Below are positions 28,630 to 37,730 of a stretch of DNA of 64,000 nucleotides, in pieces. The notes below the pieces were generated by a model, which was not told the DNA's origin, ran no database searches, and saw only the letters and a program-made list of their open reading frames with translations. A program made the translations under genes and the position numbers. Within the stretch, counting starts at the first letter, position 1, and each line of letters begins with the position of its first letter. The DNA lies in contig CAIOSI010000051.1 of assembly GCA_903860975.1 (NCBI GenBank), positions 52,792 through 116,791 on the forward strand, read 5' to 3'. The DNA comes from an uncultured Alphaproteobacteria bacterium (GTDB lineage Bacteria; Pseudomonadota; Alphaproteobacteria; Caulobacterales; Caulobacteraceae).

Positions 28630-29934
28630 CTACTTACCGATGCAGAAAGTTGAGAAAATACGGCCCAGTACGTCCTCGGGATCAACCCGCCCGGTAATGC
28701 GGTCCAAGGTGCGGATCGCAAGACGGACATCTTCTGCCGCGAGCTCCAGGGCGTGGTCCTGTGCGAGCGCGTCGCGCAACCGTATTGCGGCCTCAGTCAG
28801 GAGTTCGCGATGGCGCAAGCGTGTGGCCGCCGGCGGCTCATTGCCCACCAACGCTTCGATCACCGCCTCAGTCAGCAAGCGCTCGAGCCAAGCCACATCG
28901 TTCGGGCTCCGGGCTGTGAAAGCTTCGCCCGGCAAGCCGTCAAGGCCCTCGCCAAGATCGCGCTTTGTAAGAAGTACGATATCCCCTTTTTTCAGCGCCG
29001 CGGGGACTTCGGGGCTGGGGTCCCCATAGCCATCGACCAGCCACACTCTCAGACCAGCCGTCTGGGCCCAGGCCTCTGCGCGACGCACACCCTCGGCCTC
29101 GATTTCGTCTTCCGTTTTCCGTAAACCCGCTGTGTCAGCCAAGATGACCTTGTAGCCACCCAGCACCATCGCAACTTCAATGATGTCGCGCGTCGTGCCC
29201 GGTGTCGCCGAAACGATTGCCGCCTCACGCTTAGCAAGCACGTTCAAAAGCGTGCTTTTGCCCGCGTTGGGTGCGCCGAGCAAAGCGATCCGGAAGCCCT
29301 CACGCACCTGCTCGCCGCGCTCAACGTCAGCGGCGGCCCCCTCAAGCTCCGCAGCTAGGCTCACAAGAATAGGCCGCGCTCGGCCCGCGACGTCGGCGGG
29401 GAGCTCTTCATCAGGGAAATCGACAGCCGCCTCAAGCATGGCCAAGGCGCCAATCAGCCCTTCACGCCATCTGGCTTGAATATCTGACAGACGACCGCCC
29501 AGTTGCGCCAGCGCCTGGCGACGCTGCGTTTCTGTTTCAGCGTCTACGAGGTCGGCCACCCCTTCGGCCTGCGCGAGATCGAGCTTGCCGTGCTCAAAGG
29601 CCCGGCGTGTGAATTCACCGGGTTGAGCCAGCCGCAATCCCTGCGCCGACAGCGCATCGACAAGCGCATCAAGCACCGCGGGGCCGCCATGAACATGGAA
29701 TTCCGCGCTATCCTCGCCCGTGTAGCTTCGGGGCGACGGGAACCACAGCACCAAGGCTTCATCGATGGCTTGACCCTGAGGGCCCAACAAGGTCCGCAGA
29801 CTGGCGCGACGAGCGTTGGGCATTCTCCCAGCCAAGGCCCGCACCGTTTGGGCCGTTTGTGGCCCTGAGAGGCGCACCACCGCAACGGCGGATCGGCCGG
29901 CACCCGTGGCGAGCGCGAAAATCGTATCGGTCAT
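28630..29934 (-). CDS. mnmE: tRNA modification GTPase MnmE (TrmE)
   Basis: A 434-residue GTPase partner of MnmG. I start at the ATG at 29934 ([24 protein letters not shown]), which overlaps the stop of the DUF6489 gene by 4 bp; the frame is open back to 30015 inside that gene. The N-terminal folate-binding domain has [13 protein letters not shown] and [22 protein letters not shown]. The G domain has G1 GAPNAGKST at 220-228, the [13 protein letters not shown] switch and TKRD. It ends with the conserved C-terminal CIGK. Confidence 0.97.
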   Translation of the reverse strand: MTDTIFALATGAGRSAVAVVRLSGPQTAQTVRALAGRMPNARRASLRTLLGPQGQAIDEALVLWFPSPRSYTGEDSAEFHVHGGPAVLDALVDALSAQGLRLAQPGEFTRRAFEHGKLDLAQAEGVADLVDAETETQRRQALAQLGGRLSDIQARWREGLIGALAMLEAAVDFPDEELPADVAGRARPILVSLAAELEGAAADVERGEQVREGFRIALLGAPNAGKSTLLNVLAKREAAIVSATPGTTRDIIEVAMVLGGYKVILADTAGLRKTEDEIEAEGVRRAEAWAQTAGLRVWLVDGYGDPSPEVPAALKKGDIVLLTKRDLGEGLDGLPGEAFTARSPNDVAWLERLLTEAVIEALVGNEPPAATRLRHRELLTEAAIRLRDALAQDHALELAAEDVRLAIRTLDRITGRVDPEDVLGRIFSTFCIGK

Positions 29935-30173
29935 TTCCTCGTGGTCGCGGCGGTCATGCCAACTTCCATCAGCTTCCGGAATTGCTCCTGGGCTCCAGCC
30001 CCGAAACTCATCCAATTCTTCACCAGTTCATCCGGCGATATCATTGCCATGTTCGCATCGATGCGGCTCTTCATCTCTGACACCAGGTGATCGTTCAGCG
30101 CGCTCACATCCGGCAAGCCCAAGAACCGGCGCGCCTCTTCCGGTGAGCAATCCACTTCGATGGTCATCTTCAT
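29931..30173 (-). CDS. DUF6489 family protein
   Basis: An 80-residue soluble protein, [20 protein letters not shown] at the start, then [24 protein letters not shown] and a C-terminal [11 protein letters not shown] segment. This matches DUF6489 as I recall it, a small alphaproteobacterial family of unknown function. It overlaps mnmE by 4 bp, so the two are translationally coupled, and it may act in the same process or simply share expression. No catalytic motif is visible. Confidence 0.8.
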   Translation of the reverse strand: MKMTIEVDCSPEEARRFLGLPDVSALNDHLVSEMKSRIDANMAMISPDELVKNWMSFGAGAQEQFRKLMEVGMTAATTRK

Positions 30174-30266
30174 GGCTGAAACCCCTTTTCAATTCCCATA
30201 TGGCCGCGGACGGGCCTGCTGCGCTAGTCGCCAGGCAACAAAGCCTAGCCTCGAACGGAGGCGATC

Positions 30267-30941
30267 ATGGGCGAGCGCACAACTATAGCCACCAAAGACG
30301 GTGCCTTAAGCGCCTGTGTCGCTCGGCCCAACGCGGTCTTGCCCCCTGCCGCGGTGGTGATCCAGGAGATTTTCGGCGTGACCAAGGTGATGCGTGACAT
30401 CGCCGACGGATTGGCAGCCCAGACCTTTTCTGGCGCATAGTGCCCGATATCGACATCACGGATCACACAGAAGGGGAGTGGAAACGAGCCTTTGAGCTTT
30501 TCAACGCCTTTGACGTGGACGCTGGCCTTGACGATATCGCTGCCATGATCGGCCACATTCCCAAGGGCCCTGGGTTCGACCGAAAAGTTGGCGCTGTGGG
30601 CTATTGCCTAGGGGCGCAGCTAGCCGACCTGACCGCCACCAGCACAGACGTCGACGCTTGCGTCTCTTATTATGGCGTGGCCCTAGAAACCCGTGTGGCT
30701 GAGGCAGAAAAACGGACACACCCGCTACTGATGAATATCGCAGAACAGCATCAATTCGTGCCAAAAGGCTGCGCAGGCGGTCATTTTAGCCGCGCTCAAA
30801 GATCGCCGAATGGTCGAAATTTACACCCATCACAGCTGCCGCCACGCCTTCGCACGCGAAGGCGATGATCATTTCAATGCCGCTGCGGCTAAACCGGCCA
30901 ACAGCCTTACACCCTCCTTCTTCGAAAAGGCGCTTTCCTGA
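30267..30941 (+). pseudogene. Dienelactone hydrolase pseudogene (two frameshifts)
   Basis: DLH-family sequence continues across three segments. MGERTTIATKDG...VIQEIFGVTKVMRDIADGLAAQ (from 30267) ends in an early TAG. DLFWRIVPDIDI... with the nucleophile region AVGYCLGAQ follows in another frame from about 30422. After about 30767 the original frame returns (AAQAVILAALKDRR...HSCRHAFAREGDDHFN...SFFEKALS) to a TGA at 30939-30941. The first break looks like a small deletion removing the usual YLALVP stretch. The acid of the triad appears as His (AEQHQFVP), where active members have Asp. The stop overlaps the qor start, so this was once the first gene of a pair. An intact DLH lies at 8655. Confidence 0.85.
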
Positions 30942-31909
30942 TGCGCGCTATCCGATTTTCCGCAATTGGCGGCCCAGAGGTCCTCGACCTCGTTGAGGTC
31001 GAGACGCCCAGGCCACAGCCTGGCCAGATCCTGGTCCGCCACGAGGCGGTTGGGATCAACTTTATAGATACCTATCAGCGCTCGGGCCTATATCCGATGA
31101 AACTGCCATCTGGCCTCGGCTCGGAAGCCGCCGGCGTCGTCGAAGCCGTTGGCGAAGGGGTCACGCGCTTCAAAGTTGGTGACATCGCTGCCTATGCGGG
31201 CACGCCCGGTGCCTATGCCGAAGCCAATGCTGTATCAGCCGCACGCGCCGTCAAGGTTCCATCGGGCATCCCGGCACGAACGGCTGCAGCGGCACTGTTA
31301 AAGGGCATGACCGTCGAATTTCTGATCAGGCGGCTGCATCGAGTCGTCGCCGGCGAACCTATTCTTATCCACGCCGCAGCAGGTGGAGTTGGTCAAATCA
31401 TGGTCCAGTGGGCCAAGGCCCTCGGCGCCGAAGTCATCGCGACCGTCGGCTCCGAGACGAAGGCCGCGCGCGCCCGCGAACTCGGCGCAGACCATGTGAT
31501 CCTTTACCGCGATGAGGACGTCGCTGCGGCGGTCCGCCGAATAACCGGTGGCAAGGGCGTGCCAGTAGCCTACGACGCGGTGGGCAAGGACACGTTCGAA
31601 GGCACGCTGAAAAGCTTAGCCAAACGGGGCCTGTTTGTGAGCTACGGCAACGCGTCGGGGCCGCCACCGGCCGTTGAAGGTCGCCAGTTGATGGTGAATG
31701 GCTCGCTTTTCTTCACCCGCCCCACCATGGGCGACTATCAGGCGACCACCGAAGAGCTCGACGCCAGCGCCGGTGCCCTCTTCGACATGATCGATTCGGG
31801 CAAGGTCGAGATCGAAATAGGCCAGACTTTTCCGCTCGCCGAAGCCCGCAAAGCCCATGAGGCGCTTGAAGGTCGAGCGACAATTGGCGCGAGCTTACTA
31901 ATTCCCTAG
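30941..31909 (+). CDS. NADPH:quinone oxidoreductase (zeta-crystallin type MDR)
   Basis: A 322-residue zinc-free medium-chain dehydrogenase. MRAIRFSAIGGPEVL, the substrate-loop GINFIDTYQRSGLYP and the nucleotide-binding AAAGGVGQIMVQWAKALGA are typical of quinone oxidoreductase 1. The GxYAEYN-like segment reads GAYAEAN. Such enzymes reduce quinones with NADPH. It starts on the A of the upstream DLH pseudogene stop (TGATG), and an inverted repeat containing parS site 2 lies 20 bp after its stop. Confidence 0.92.
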   Translation: MRAIRFSAIGGPEVLDLVEVETPRPQPGQILVRHEAVGINFIDTYQRSGLYPMKLPSGLGSEAAGVVEAVGEGVTRFKVGDIAAYAGTPGAYAEANAVSAARAVKVPSGIPARTAAAALLKGMTVEFLIRRLHRVVAGEPILIHAAAGGVGQIMVQWAKALGAEVIATVGSETKAARARELGADHVILYRDEDVAAAVRRITGGKGVPVAYDAVGKDTFEGTLKSLAKRGLFVSYGNASGPPPAVEGRQLMVNGSLFFTRPTMGDYQATTEELDASAGALFDMIDSGKVEIEIGQTFPLAEARKAHEALEGRATIGASLLIP

Positions 31910-31929
31910 CGGGCCTGGCGTTGGCGTCT

Positions 31930-31969
31930 CCGGTCTGCGCTGTTTCACGTGAAACAGAAGTCAGACCGG
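31930..31969. promoter_or_regulatory. parS site 2 nested inside an outer inverted repeat
   Basis: An exact parS 16-mer TGTTTCACGTGAAACA lies at 31941-31956. It is enclosed by a perfect 8-bp inverted repeat (CCGGTCTG 31930-31937 with CAGACCGG 31962-31969), with 3- and 5-nt spacers. In RNA the whole would fold into a long hairpin just after the quinone oxidoreductase stop. It is not followed by a T run, so terminator function is doubtful. It is 4.7 kb from the origin gap. Confidence 0.95.
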
Positions 31970-32177
31970 TCGTACCGGGTCACCGCAGGGCCTGCGTTGG
32001 CAGACCATCTGGCTCATATTGACGGGCCGGTCGCTAGCGTCGCCGGACGTGACGGCTGAAATAGCCTGTCGCGGTCTGGGCCTTTCTAGACCCGCACAAC
32101 CCCCCGGTAACGACGCGTATCGACCCGTGAATAGCCGAAATCTTAGATTGCGATCAAATCTGCCAGCCCGCGGTCCG

Positions 32178-33602
32178 CTAAGTGTTCATCGACGAGAAGA
32201 ATTCATCGTTGGTCTTGGCGTTGCGGAGCTTGTCGAGCAGGAACTCGATCGCGTCTTGGGCACCCATGGGACCCAGGATCCGTCGCAGAATATATGTCTT
32301 CTGCAGGTGTTCCTTCGGTGTGATGAGCTCTTCCTTACGCGTGCCGGACTTGATCACATCGATGGCCGGATAGACCCGTTTGTCGGCAACCTTACGGTCC
32401 AACACGATTTCTGAGTTACCGGTGCCTTTGAACTCCTCGAAGATCACCTCGTCCATCCGGCTTCCCGTATCGATCAGCGCCGTGGCGATAATGGTCAGCG
32501 AGCCGCCTTCTTCGATGTTCCGCGCGGCACCGAAGAAACGCTTGGGGCGTTGCAGCGCGTTAGCGTCAACACCACCAGTCAGAACCTTGCCGGAGGATGG
32601 CACAACGGTGTTGTAGGCGCGGCCAAGACGCGTGACAGAATCCAGCAGGATCACCACGTCGCGTTTATGTTCAACCAGACGCTTAGCTTTTTCAATAACC
32701 ATTTCAGCGACTTGAACGTGGCGAGTGGCCGGTTCGTCAAAGGTCGAGGAAATCACCTCACCCTTCACGGTGCGCTGCATATCCGTGACTTCTTCTGGGC
32801 GCTCGTCGATCAGCAGAACGATCAGATAGCACTCAGGATGATTGGTCTCGATGGATTTGGCGATATTCTGGAGCATCACCGTCTTGCCAACCCGCGGCGG
32901 AGCGGTGATCAGACACCGCTGGCCCTTGCCGAGCGGGGCTACAATATCGATCACGCGGCCCGAACGGTCCTTCAAGGTCGGATCATCGATTTCCATCTTA
33001 AGCCGCTTATCGGGATAGAGCGGGGTCAGGTTATCGAAGAGCACCTTGTGACGGACGTTCTCGGGATTCTCGAAATTTGTGAGGTCGACCTTCACCAAGG
33101 CAAAGTAACGTTCGCCTTCGCGCGGAGCGCGGATGGCACCATCGACACTATCGCCTGTCCGAAGACCGAACTTCCTGATCTGAGATGGGCTGACGTAGAT
33201 GTCGTCTGGACCCGGTAGGTAGTTGGCTTCCGGGGAACGCAAGAAGCCAAATCCATCTTGCACGACTTCCAGGGTGCCAGAGCCAGAAATCTCAACGCCT
33301 TCTTCCGCCAGCACTTTGAGGATCGCAAACATGATGTCCTGCTTGCGCATGGAGTTCACGTTTTCGATCTCAAAGAGCTCCGCAAACGCCAACAGATCGG
33401 CCGGCGCCTTGTCCTTCAGCTCCTGAAGGCTCATGCGCGTCAACCCCATCCTTGCGATGGTGTTGGCGACCTCAGAGGGCTCCTCTGGTTCTGCATCTTC
33501 CGCGGGCGCCTCAGCGACCGTGGCTTCAACGCCCACCGTATCGACGCTATCCTGCTCCAGTGAGGGTGTCTCGCTGGCGGCTGTTTCGTTTTCGTCTTGC
33601 AT
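32178..33602 (-). CDS. rho: Transcription termination factor Rho
   Basis: A 474-residue hexameric RNA helicase that ends transcription. It carries a roughly 50-residue acidic Glu/Ala/Pro-rich N-terminal extension before the Rho N-terminal domain ([19 protein letters not shown]). The RNA-binding domain contains [19 protein letters not shown]; the P-loop is APPRVGKT at 234-241; later motifs are [26 protein letters not shown] and the [10 protein letters not shown] secondary-site loop. Length without the extension is standard. It is transcribed away from the origin. Confidence 0.98.
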   Translation of the reverse strand: MQDENETAASETPSLEQDSVDTVGVEATVAEAPAEDAEPEEPSEVANTIARMGLTRMSLQELKDKAPADLLAFAELFEIENVNSMRKQDIMFAILKVLAEEGVEISGSGTLEVVQDGFGFLRSPEANYLPGPDDIYVSPSQIRKFGLRTGDSVDGAIRAPREGERYFALVKVDLTNFENPENVRHKVLFDNLTPLYPDKRLKMEIDDPTLKDRSGRVIDIVAPLGKGQRCLITAPPRVGKTVMLQNIAKSIETNHPECYLIVLLIDERPEEVTDMQRTVKGEVISSTFDEPATRHVQVAEMVIEKAKRLVEHKRDVVILLDSVTRLGRAYNTVVPSSGKVLTGGVDANALQRPKRFFGAARNIEEGGSLTIIATALIDTGSRMDEVIFEEFKGTGNSEIVLDRKVADKRVYPAIDVIKSGTRKEELITPKEHLQKTYILRRILGPMGAQDAIEFLLDKLRNAKTNDEFFSSMNT

Positions 33603-33827
33603 TCGAATTCACTCGCGTATGTCCGCGAACCAGACAGAGTCAGGGCGCGGGCTTCTATATGTCGTCGGCGCTAAGAGCGCCTATTTAGGTCGTCTTCATG
33701 GGGGCCGGACCGTTTCCCGCGTCGGATGCGTAGGAAGGCCGGAGATAAGGCGGGGCGCGCCCCGAAGGACACGTGCGACATTCCGAACCACAGACTCGAG
33801 TTCGGGTCAAGGACTGCAGCGCCCCGC

Positions 33828-34286
33828 TTAGTGGTTGCCGAACTCGGTGGTGACGGCAATCACCATGACAATCGCAGCCAAAAACGGCAGCTCATTGGTC
33901 ATACGCCAAAACTTTCCCGTTCGATCTCGACGCCCGGCGAGAAGCCCCCCGTAAGAGATCTGCAGGAAGACGTGCCAGCCTGTCATGAAGACAATGCCCA
34001 CGATCTTGGCCAGCATCCAGGGTTCGGCGAGAAACCCAATGCCCCTGATTTCTGAGTCGACAGCCACCAACGCCAAGCCAAACGCCCAGCTGATACCCAT
34101 TGCGGGCCCTAGGATAATCTTGAGGACCTTGCCCTCCCAACGCAGGAAGTGGGCGTCGAATTCGCTTCCGGGGTCGGCCGTTTCTGAGTGATAGGCGTAA
34201 AGCCTAGGTAGCATCAAAAGACCAGCCATCCAGGCGATGACAGCCAAGATATGAAGGCCGCGCAGCAAATCATAATGAGCTGTCAT
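33828..34286 (-). CDS. hemJ: Protoporphyrinogen oxidase HemJ
   Basis: A 152-residue membrane protein from the ATG at 34286, overlapping the hemH stop by 4 bp (the frame is open to 34340). Four transmembrane helices are visible: YDLLRGLHILAVIAWMAGLLMLPRLY, then IILGPAMGISWAFGLALVAV, then KIVGIVFMTGWHVFLQIS, then LPFLAAIVMVIAVTTEF. The conserved His in RGLHILAVIAWM and the Lys in LAKIVG match HemJ, which oxidises protoporphyrinogen IX in most alphaproteobacteria. It follows hemE and hemH in one operon, completing the late haem pathway. Confidence 0.92.
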   Translation of the reverse strand: MTAHYDLLRGLHILAVIAWMAGLLMLPRLYAYHSETADPGSEFDAHFLRWEGKVLKIILGPAMGISWAFGLALVAVDSEIRGIGFLAEPWMLAKIVGIVFMTGWHVFLQISYGGLLAGRRDRTGKFWRMTNELPFLAAIVMVIAVTTEFGNH

Positions 34287-35320
34287 GGGACCCTTTGGGA
34301 CCGGAGGGCGCATTTCGAATGGCCGGCAGGACAGCGCCAAGACCCATGCGGTGCGACACTGTTTTCACGATCGAGTGTTTCCAGAACGACGCGGGCAAGC
34401 TCGCCGATAAACTCTTCTCGAACACCCGGCGTTCGGGCTCTGAGGTAGGGCGAGCACCCGACCTCTTCAGCTAGTTGCGCGTATTCATGGTCAAGCTCGA
34501 CCAAGGTCTCAACGTGCTCGGACACAAATGCGATCGGCACGACAAGCGCGCCCAAGCCTTCTTCGCCCGCGCGTTTGATCTCGTCATCTGTAGAGGGTTT
34601 CAACCATTGCAAACGCCCTACCCGACTTTGAAAGCAAACCCGCCAATCGCTGAATTCCGGAAGCTGCTCGGCGACAGCCTCAGCTGTAGCCTGGATCTGC
34701 GCTTGATAGGGATCGCCGCCGTCGACGATATTCTGCGGTAGCCCGTGGGCAGAAAATAAAAGCCGCAACCCTTGCGGTTTACCTGCTTCTTCCCAAACCT
34801 GACGGATCGCCCGAGCGTGCGCTTCAATCAAGCCGGTCGCGGTTGGATAACAGCAAACTGTCCGCGTCCTGCCCTTACCTTTGTAAACGCTTAGCCAATC
34901 CTTCAACGATGAACCCGTCGTGGTCGTGGAATAGTGCGGGTAGAGCGGCAGGAGCACGATCTCATCCGGCTCAAATGCTGCGACCTGGGCCGCCGTTTCC
35001 TTAGCGAAAGGCTTCCAGTAGCGCATGGCGATAAAACAACGGGCTTCCGTGTCAGGCTCTTTCGCATTGAGCGCCATCTCAAGAGCCCGAGCCTGCGATT
35101 GGGTCTCCGGTAGAAGAGGAGAGGCGCCGCCCATGATCGCATAGTTGGCTTGCGCGAGCTTTTCGCGTGTTGTCGAGATCAGAGCCGCCAGGGGATAGCG
35201 GGCCACTGCGGGCAAAGAGATGATCGCTGGATCTCGGAATAGATTGAAAAGAAACGGCCTTACCGCCTCCAATCCATCCGGTCCGCCAAGATTGAACAGA
35301 ACAATCGCTAGCTTTTTCAC
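34283..35320 (-). CDS. hemH: Ferrochelatase
   Basis: A 345-residue enzyme that inserts Fe2+ into protoporphyrin IX. It begins MKKLAIVLFNLGGPDGLEAVRPFL. The catalytic His is in LFSAHGLP and the Glu region in VSEHVETLVELD; the core also contains QSRVGRLQWLKPSTD. The tail carries two Cys (CPAGHSKC) near the end. C. crescentus ferrochelatase is known to bind a [2Fe-2S] cluster, but I cannot tell whether these Cys serve that. It overlaps hemE and hemJ by 4 bp each. Confidence 0.96.
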   Translation of the reverse strand: MKKLAIVLFNLGGPDGLEAVRPFLFNLFRDPAIISLPAVARYPLAALISTTREKLAQANYAIMGGASPLLPETQSQARALEMALNAKEPDTEARCFIAMRYWKPFAKETAAQVAAFEPDEIVLLPLYPHYSTTTTGSSLKDWLSVYKGKGRTRTVCCYPTATGLIEAHARAIRQVWEEAGKPQGLRLLFSAHGLPQNIVDGGDPYQAQIQATAEAVAEQLPEFSDWRVCFQSRVGRLQWLKPSTDDEIKRAGEEGLGALVVPIAFVSEHVETLVELDHEYAQLAEEVGCSPYLRARTPGVREEFIGELARVVLETLDRENSVAPHGSWRCPAGHSKCALRSQRVP

Positions 35321-36369
35321 TTGGCAGCCATTTCCTTGACAGGCTTTCCGGTCACGCGCTCAACGACCCGAGCAATATGGCCGATCGGTGTGTCAGGCAT
35401 AACCCCGTGGCCGAGGTTAAAGATGTAAGGTCCGCTGCTCCACTGAGCCAGCAAGGCGTCAACGCGGGCGTCCAGAGCAGGCCCGCCTGCGCGCAGCAGT
35501 AAATTATCTAACGCCCCCTGAATGGTCTTACCCCCAGCCTGCAGGCGTTGTCCTTGCGCCGCGCTAGCTTGAGTATCGAGCGCAACGCATTCCACAGACA
35601 CGCCCTTTGCATAGTTTTCGACGAGTGCACCAGCGCCGCGCGGAAAACCGATAAAAGGTGCCTTTACACCGGCAGCTCTGACTTGATCGACTATCGCTTG
35701 GTGGGGTCGAATGACGATCCGCTCGAAGACGTCTTCGGCCAATCCTTCTGCCCAGCTCTCAAATATTTTTAATGCCTGCGCGCCGGATCTTGCCTGCATG
35801 ATCAGGTAACGCGCTGTGGAATCGACAAGCACTTGCAGTAGCGCATCGAGTTCCTCTGGATGCTCGTAGGCGTAGGTCCGTGCGCGCGAGCGGTCCGAAC
35901 CCCTGCCCTCAATCATGTAAGTAGCCACCGTCCATGGGCCGCCAGCAAAACCGATCAATGCTCTTTCCGGCTCAAGCTGGGCTCGCACCCGCGTCAAGGT
36001 CTCCCCGACAGCTGACAGCCTTGCCGTAGAAGCCTCAACCTCGTCAGCTAGCCTTGCAATGTCAGGCAGCGCTCCGAGTCTTGGGCCTTCACCGGCTTCA
36101 AACCAGACCTCCTGGCCCAGAGCGGCCGGTATCAGCAGGATGTCAGCAAAAACGATGGCGGCATCCATCGGGAACCGCCGCATAGGCTGTAAGGTCGCCT
36201 CAGCGGCCATTTCAGGATTATGGCAAAAGGCGATGAAGTCCTTTGCTCTGGACCTCAACTCTAAATATTCCGGCAAAGACCGACCGGCCTGGCGCATGAA
36301 CCAGATCGGTGGCCGTTCCAGGATTTCACCCGCCAAGGCGCGAAGAAGTCGTGGGGTCGTCTGGCTCAT
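35317..36369 (-). CDS. hemE: Uroporphyrinogen decarboxylase
   Basis: A 350-residue haem enzyme producing coproporphyrinogen III. The N-terminal signature PPIWFMRQAGRSLPEY and the GFAGGPWTVATYMIEGRGS stretch are diagnostic; FNLGHGVMPDTP holds the conserved His. It is the first gene of hemE-hemH-hemJ. In C. crescentus hemE borders Cori and its promoter lies inside the origin; the same layout holds here, because the non-coding gap with CtrA boxes begins at its start codon. Confidence 0.97.
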   Translation of the reverse strand: MSQTTPRLLRALAGEILERPPIWFMRQAGRSLPEYLELRSRAKDFIAFCHNPEMAAEATLQPMRRFPMDAAIVFADILLIPAALGQEVWFEAGEGPRLGALPDIARLADEVEASTARLSAVGETLTRVRAQLEPERALIGFAGGPWTVATYMIEGRGSDRSRARTYAYEHPEELDALLQVLVDSTARYLIMQARSGAQALKIFESWAEGLAEDVFERIVIRPHQAIVDQVRAAGVKAPFIGFPRGAGALVENYAKGVSVECVALDTQASAAQGQRLQAGGKTIQGALDNLLLRAGGPALDARVDALLAQWSSGPYIFNLGHGVMPDTPIGHIARVVERVTGKPVKEMAAK

Positions 36370-36619
36370 CAGCGCCTTAAAACGCCTATGGGCAGAACCT
36401 ACAAGCCCATGGGTGTTTCGAGTTTCCGGCAGGCCTTCTTCCTTCTCTAAAAGAATCTGGAAAAAAGGTTGATGAAGTGGCGGTAGGGCCTGTCGAGGCG
36501 GTGGAAAAAAAACTGGCGCCTGACCTAATCACGCCTTCTCCCCAGGCTGTCCTTCGGTCTGAAAAAGGCATCCACAAAATGTGTATAGCGGGGACATCGC
36601 CTCAACCGCATTGAGGCCA

Positions 36620-36634
36620 TTAAGGTTTTGTTAA
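36620..36634. promoter_or_regulatory. CtrA-binding box 1
   Basis: TTAA-N7-TTAA with spacer GGTTTTG matches the CtrA full-site consensus exactly. In Caulobacter CtrA binding at Cori blocks initiation in swarmer cells; a hemE promoter could also overlap here. Confidence 0.8.
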
Positions 36635-36727
36635 TGATCGCCAGGAAAATTCGGGGCGCCGTTCTCGCAGACCCGCGTCCATCGACACCGGTTCATATTG
36701 ACGATCAACGCTGCACAGGCGTGTGGG

Positions 36728-36742
36728 TTAACAGAAGGTTAA
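36728..36742. promoter_or_regulatory. CtrA-binding box 2
   Basis: TTAA-N7-TTAA with spacer CAGAAGG, followed by C, matches the extended CtrA consensus. It is 108 bp from box 1 and overlaps the end of a DnaA-box-like 9-mer (36722-36730), so CtrA and DnaA could compete. Confidence 0.8.
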
Positions 36743-36878
36743 CGGCTGATTTCATCCCGGCTATACATGTGGGCAGACCAACTCCTGCCGGCGCACGCGC
36801 TCTATCCCCATTTGCGCGCACCTTCGATAAGACTGCTCCACAGGAATCGTCCCCAGGCTTTTTTCGTTAGGCCGTCCC

Positions 36879-37730
36879 GTGACCACGATCGCGCCAAGGC
36901 TCGCCACCTATTTCCACGTCCACCTCGTATCGGACTCGACAGGCGAGACACTGAACGCCATGGCGCGCGCAGTTTGCGCCCGCTTCGACAACGTTCTGCC
37001 TATCGAACACATCTACGCCTTGGTGCGATCGCAGCGCCAACTTGACCGGGCGCTGGGCGATATCGAAGAGGCGCCTGGCGTGGTCATTCACACTATCGTC
37101 GATGACGGGCTGCGCGAAGCGCTGGAGGAAGGTTGCCGCAAGCTGGACATGCCCTGCATTCCGGCACTGGATCCCCTCGTCTCGGCCATGTCGCGATATC
37201 TGGGCTACAGCACAACCAGCCGGGTTGGTGCCCACCTGCGACTTGACAACGACTATTTCAACCGCATGGACGCTCTCAACTACGCCATTGGCCACGACGA
37301 TGGCCAAGGGGGACAAGATCTTGAGCAGGCTGACGTAATCTTGGTCGGAGTGTCGCGGACCTCGAAGACGCCAACCTGCATCTACCTGGCGCACCGAGGC
37401 GTCCGCGCTGGCAACGTACCGCTCGTACCCGGACGCCCGCCGCCCGAAAAGCTGTTTGGCCTAAAGAACACTTTGGTCGTCGGATTGAGCATTTCGCCTG
37501 ACCGTCTGATCCAGATCCGGCGCAACCGCCTCCTCAGTCTGAAAGAAAATCGAGAATCCACCTACATCGACGTCGATGCCGTGCGCGACGAAATCATCCA
37601 GGCCCGACGGCTCTATGAGCGCCAAGGCTGGCCGGTCATCGATGTAACCCGTCGCTCAGTCGAAGAAACCGCCGCGGCCGTGCTGAACTTGCTGCACGGC
37701 GGCCACGGCCAGGTTGAGGTGCGCGGGTGA
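36879..37730 (+). CDS. ppsR: Pyruvate, water dikinase regulatory protein (DUF299/PpsR)
   Basis: A 283-residue bifunctional ADP-dependent kinase and Pi-dependent phosphorylase family that switches phosphoenolpyruvate synthase or pyruvate phosphate dikinase on and off. It starts at a GTG. FHVHLVSDSTGETLNAMARAV and the P-loop GVSRTSKTPTCIYLAHRG are signatures. It is the first gene right of the origin, equivalent to the first gene of the C. crescentus chromosome. Its stop overlaps the GTG of maf by 4 bp. Confidence 0.95.
   Translation: MTTIAPRLATYFHVHLVSDSTGETLNAMARAVCARFDNVLPIEHIYALVRSQRQLDRALGDIEEAPGVVIHTIVDDGLREALEEGCRKLDMPCIPALDPLVSAMSRYLGYSTTSRVGAHLRLDNDYFNRMDALNYAIGHDDGQGGQDLEQADVILVGVSRTSKTPTCIYLAHRGVRAGNVPLVPGRPPPEKLFGLKNTLVVGLSISPDRLIQIRRNRLLSLKENRESTYIDVDAVRDEIIQARRLYERQGWPVIDVTRRSVEETAAAVLNLLHGGHGQVEVRG

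Larger units (their letters stand above)
36370..36878. other. Probable chromosomal replication origin (Cori-type)
   Basis: A 509-bp gene-free stretch lies between divergent hemE and ppsR, the position of the C. crescentus origin. It contains two exact CtrA boxes (36620-36634 and 36728-36742). Several DnaA-box-like 9-mers match TTATCCACA at 7 of 9 positions: GCATCCACA 36568-36576, CTATACACA on minus at 36580-36588, TAACCCACA on minus at 36722-36730, CTATCCCCA 36802-36810 and TGCTCCACA 36834-36842. A-rich runs near hemE (about 36443-36515) and two GANTC sites (36453-36457, 36844-36848) are also present. No perfect DnaA box is seen. Confidence 0.85.
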
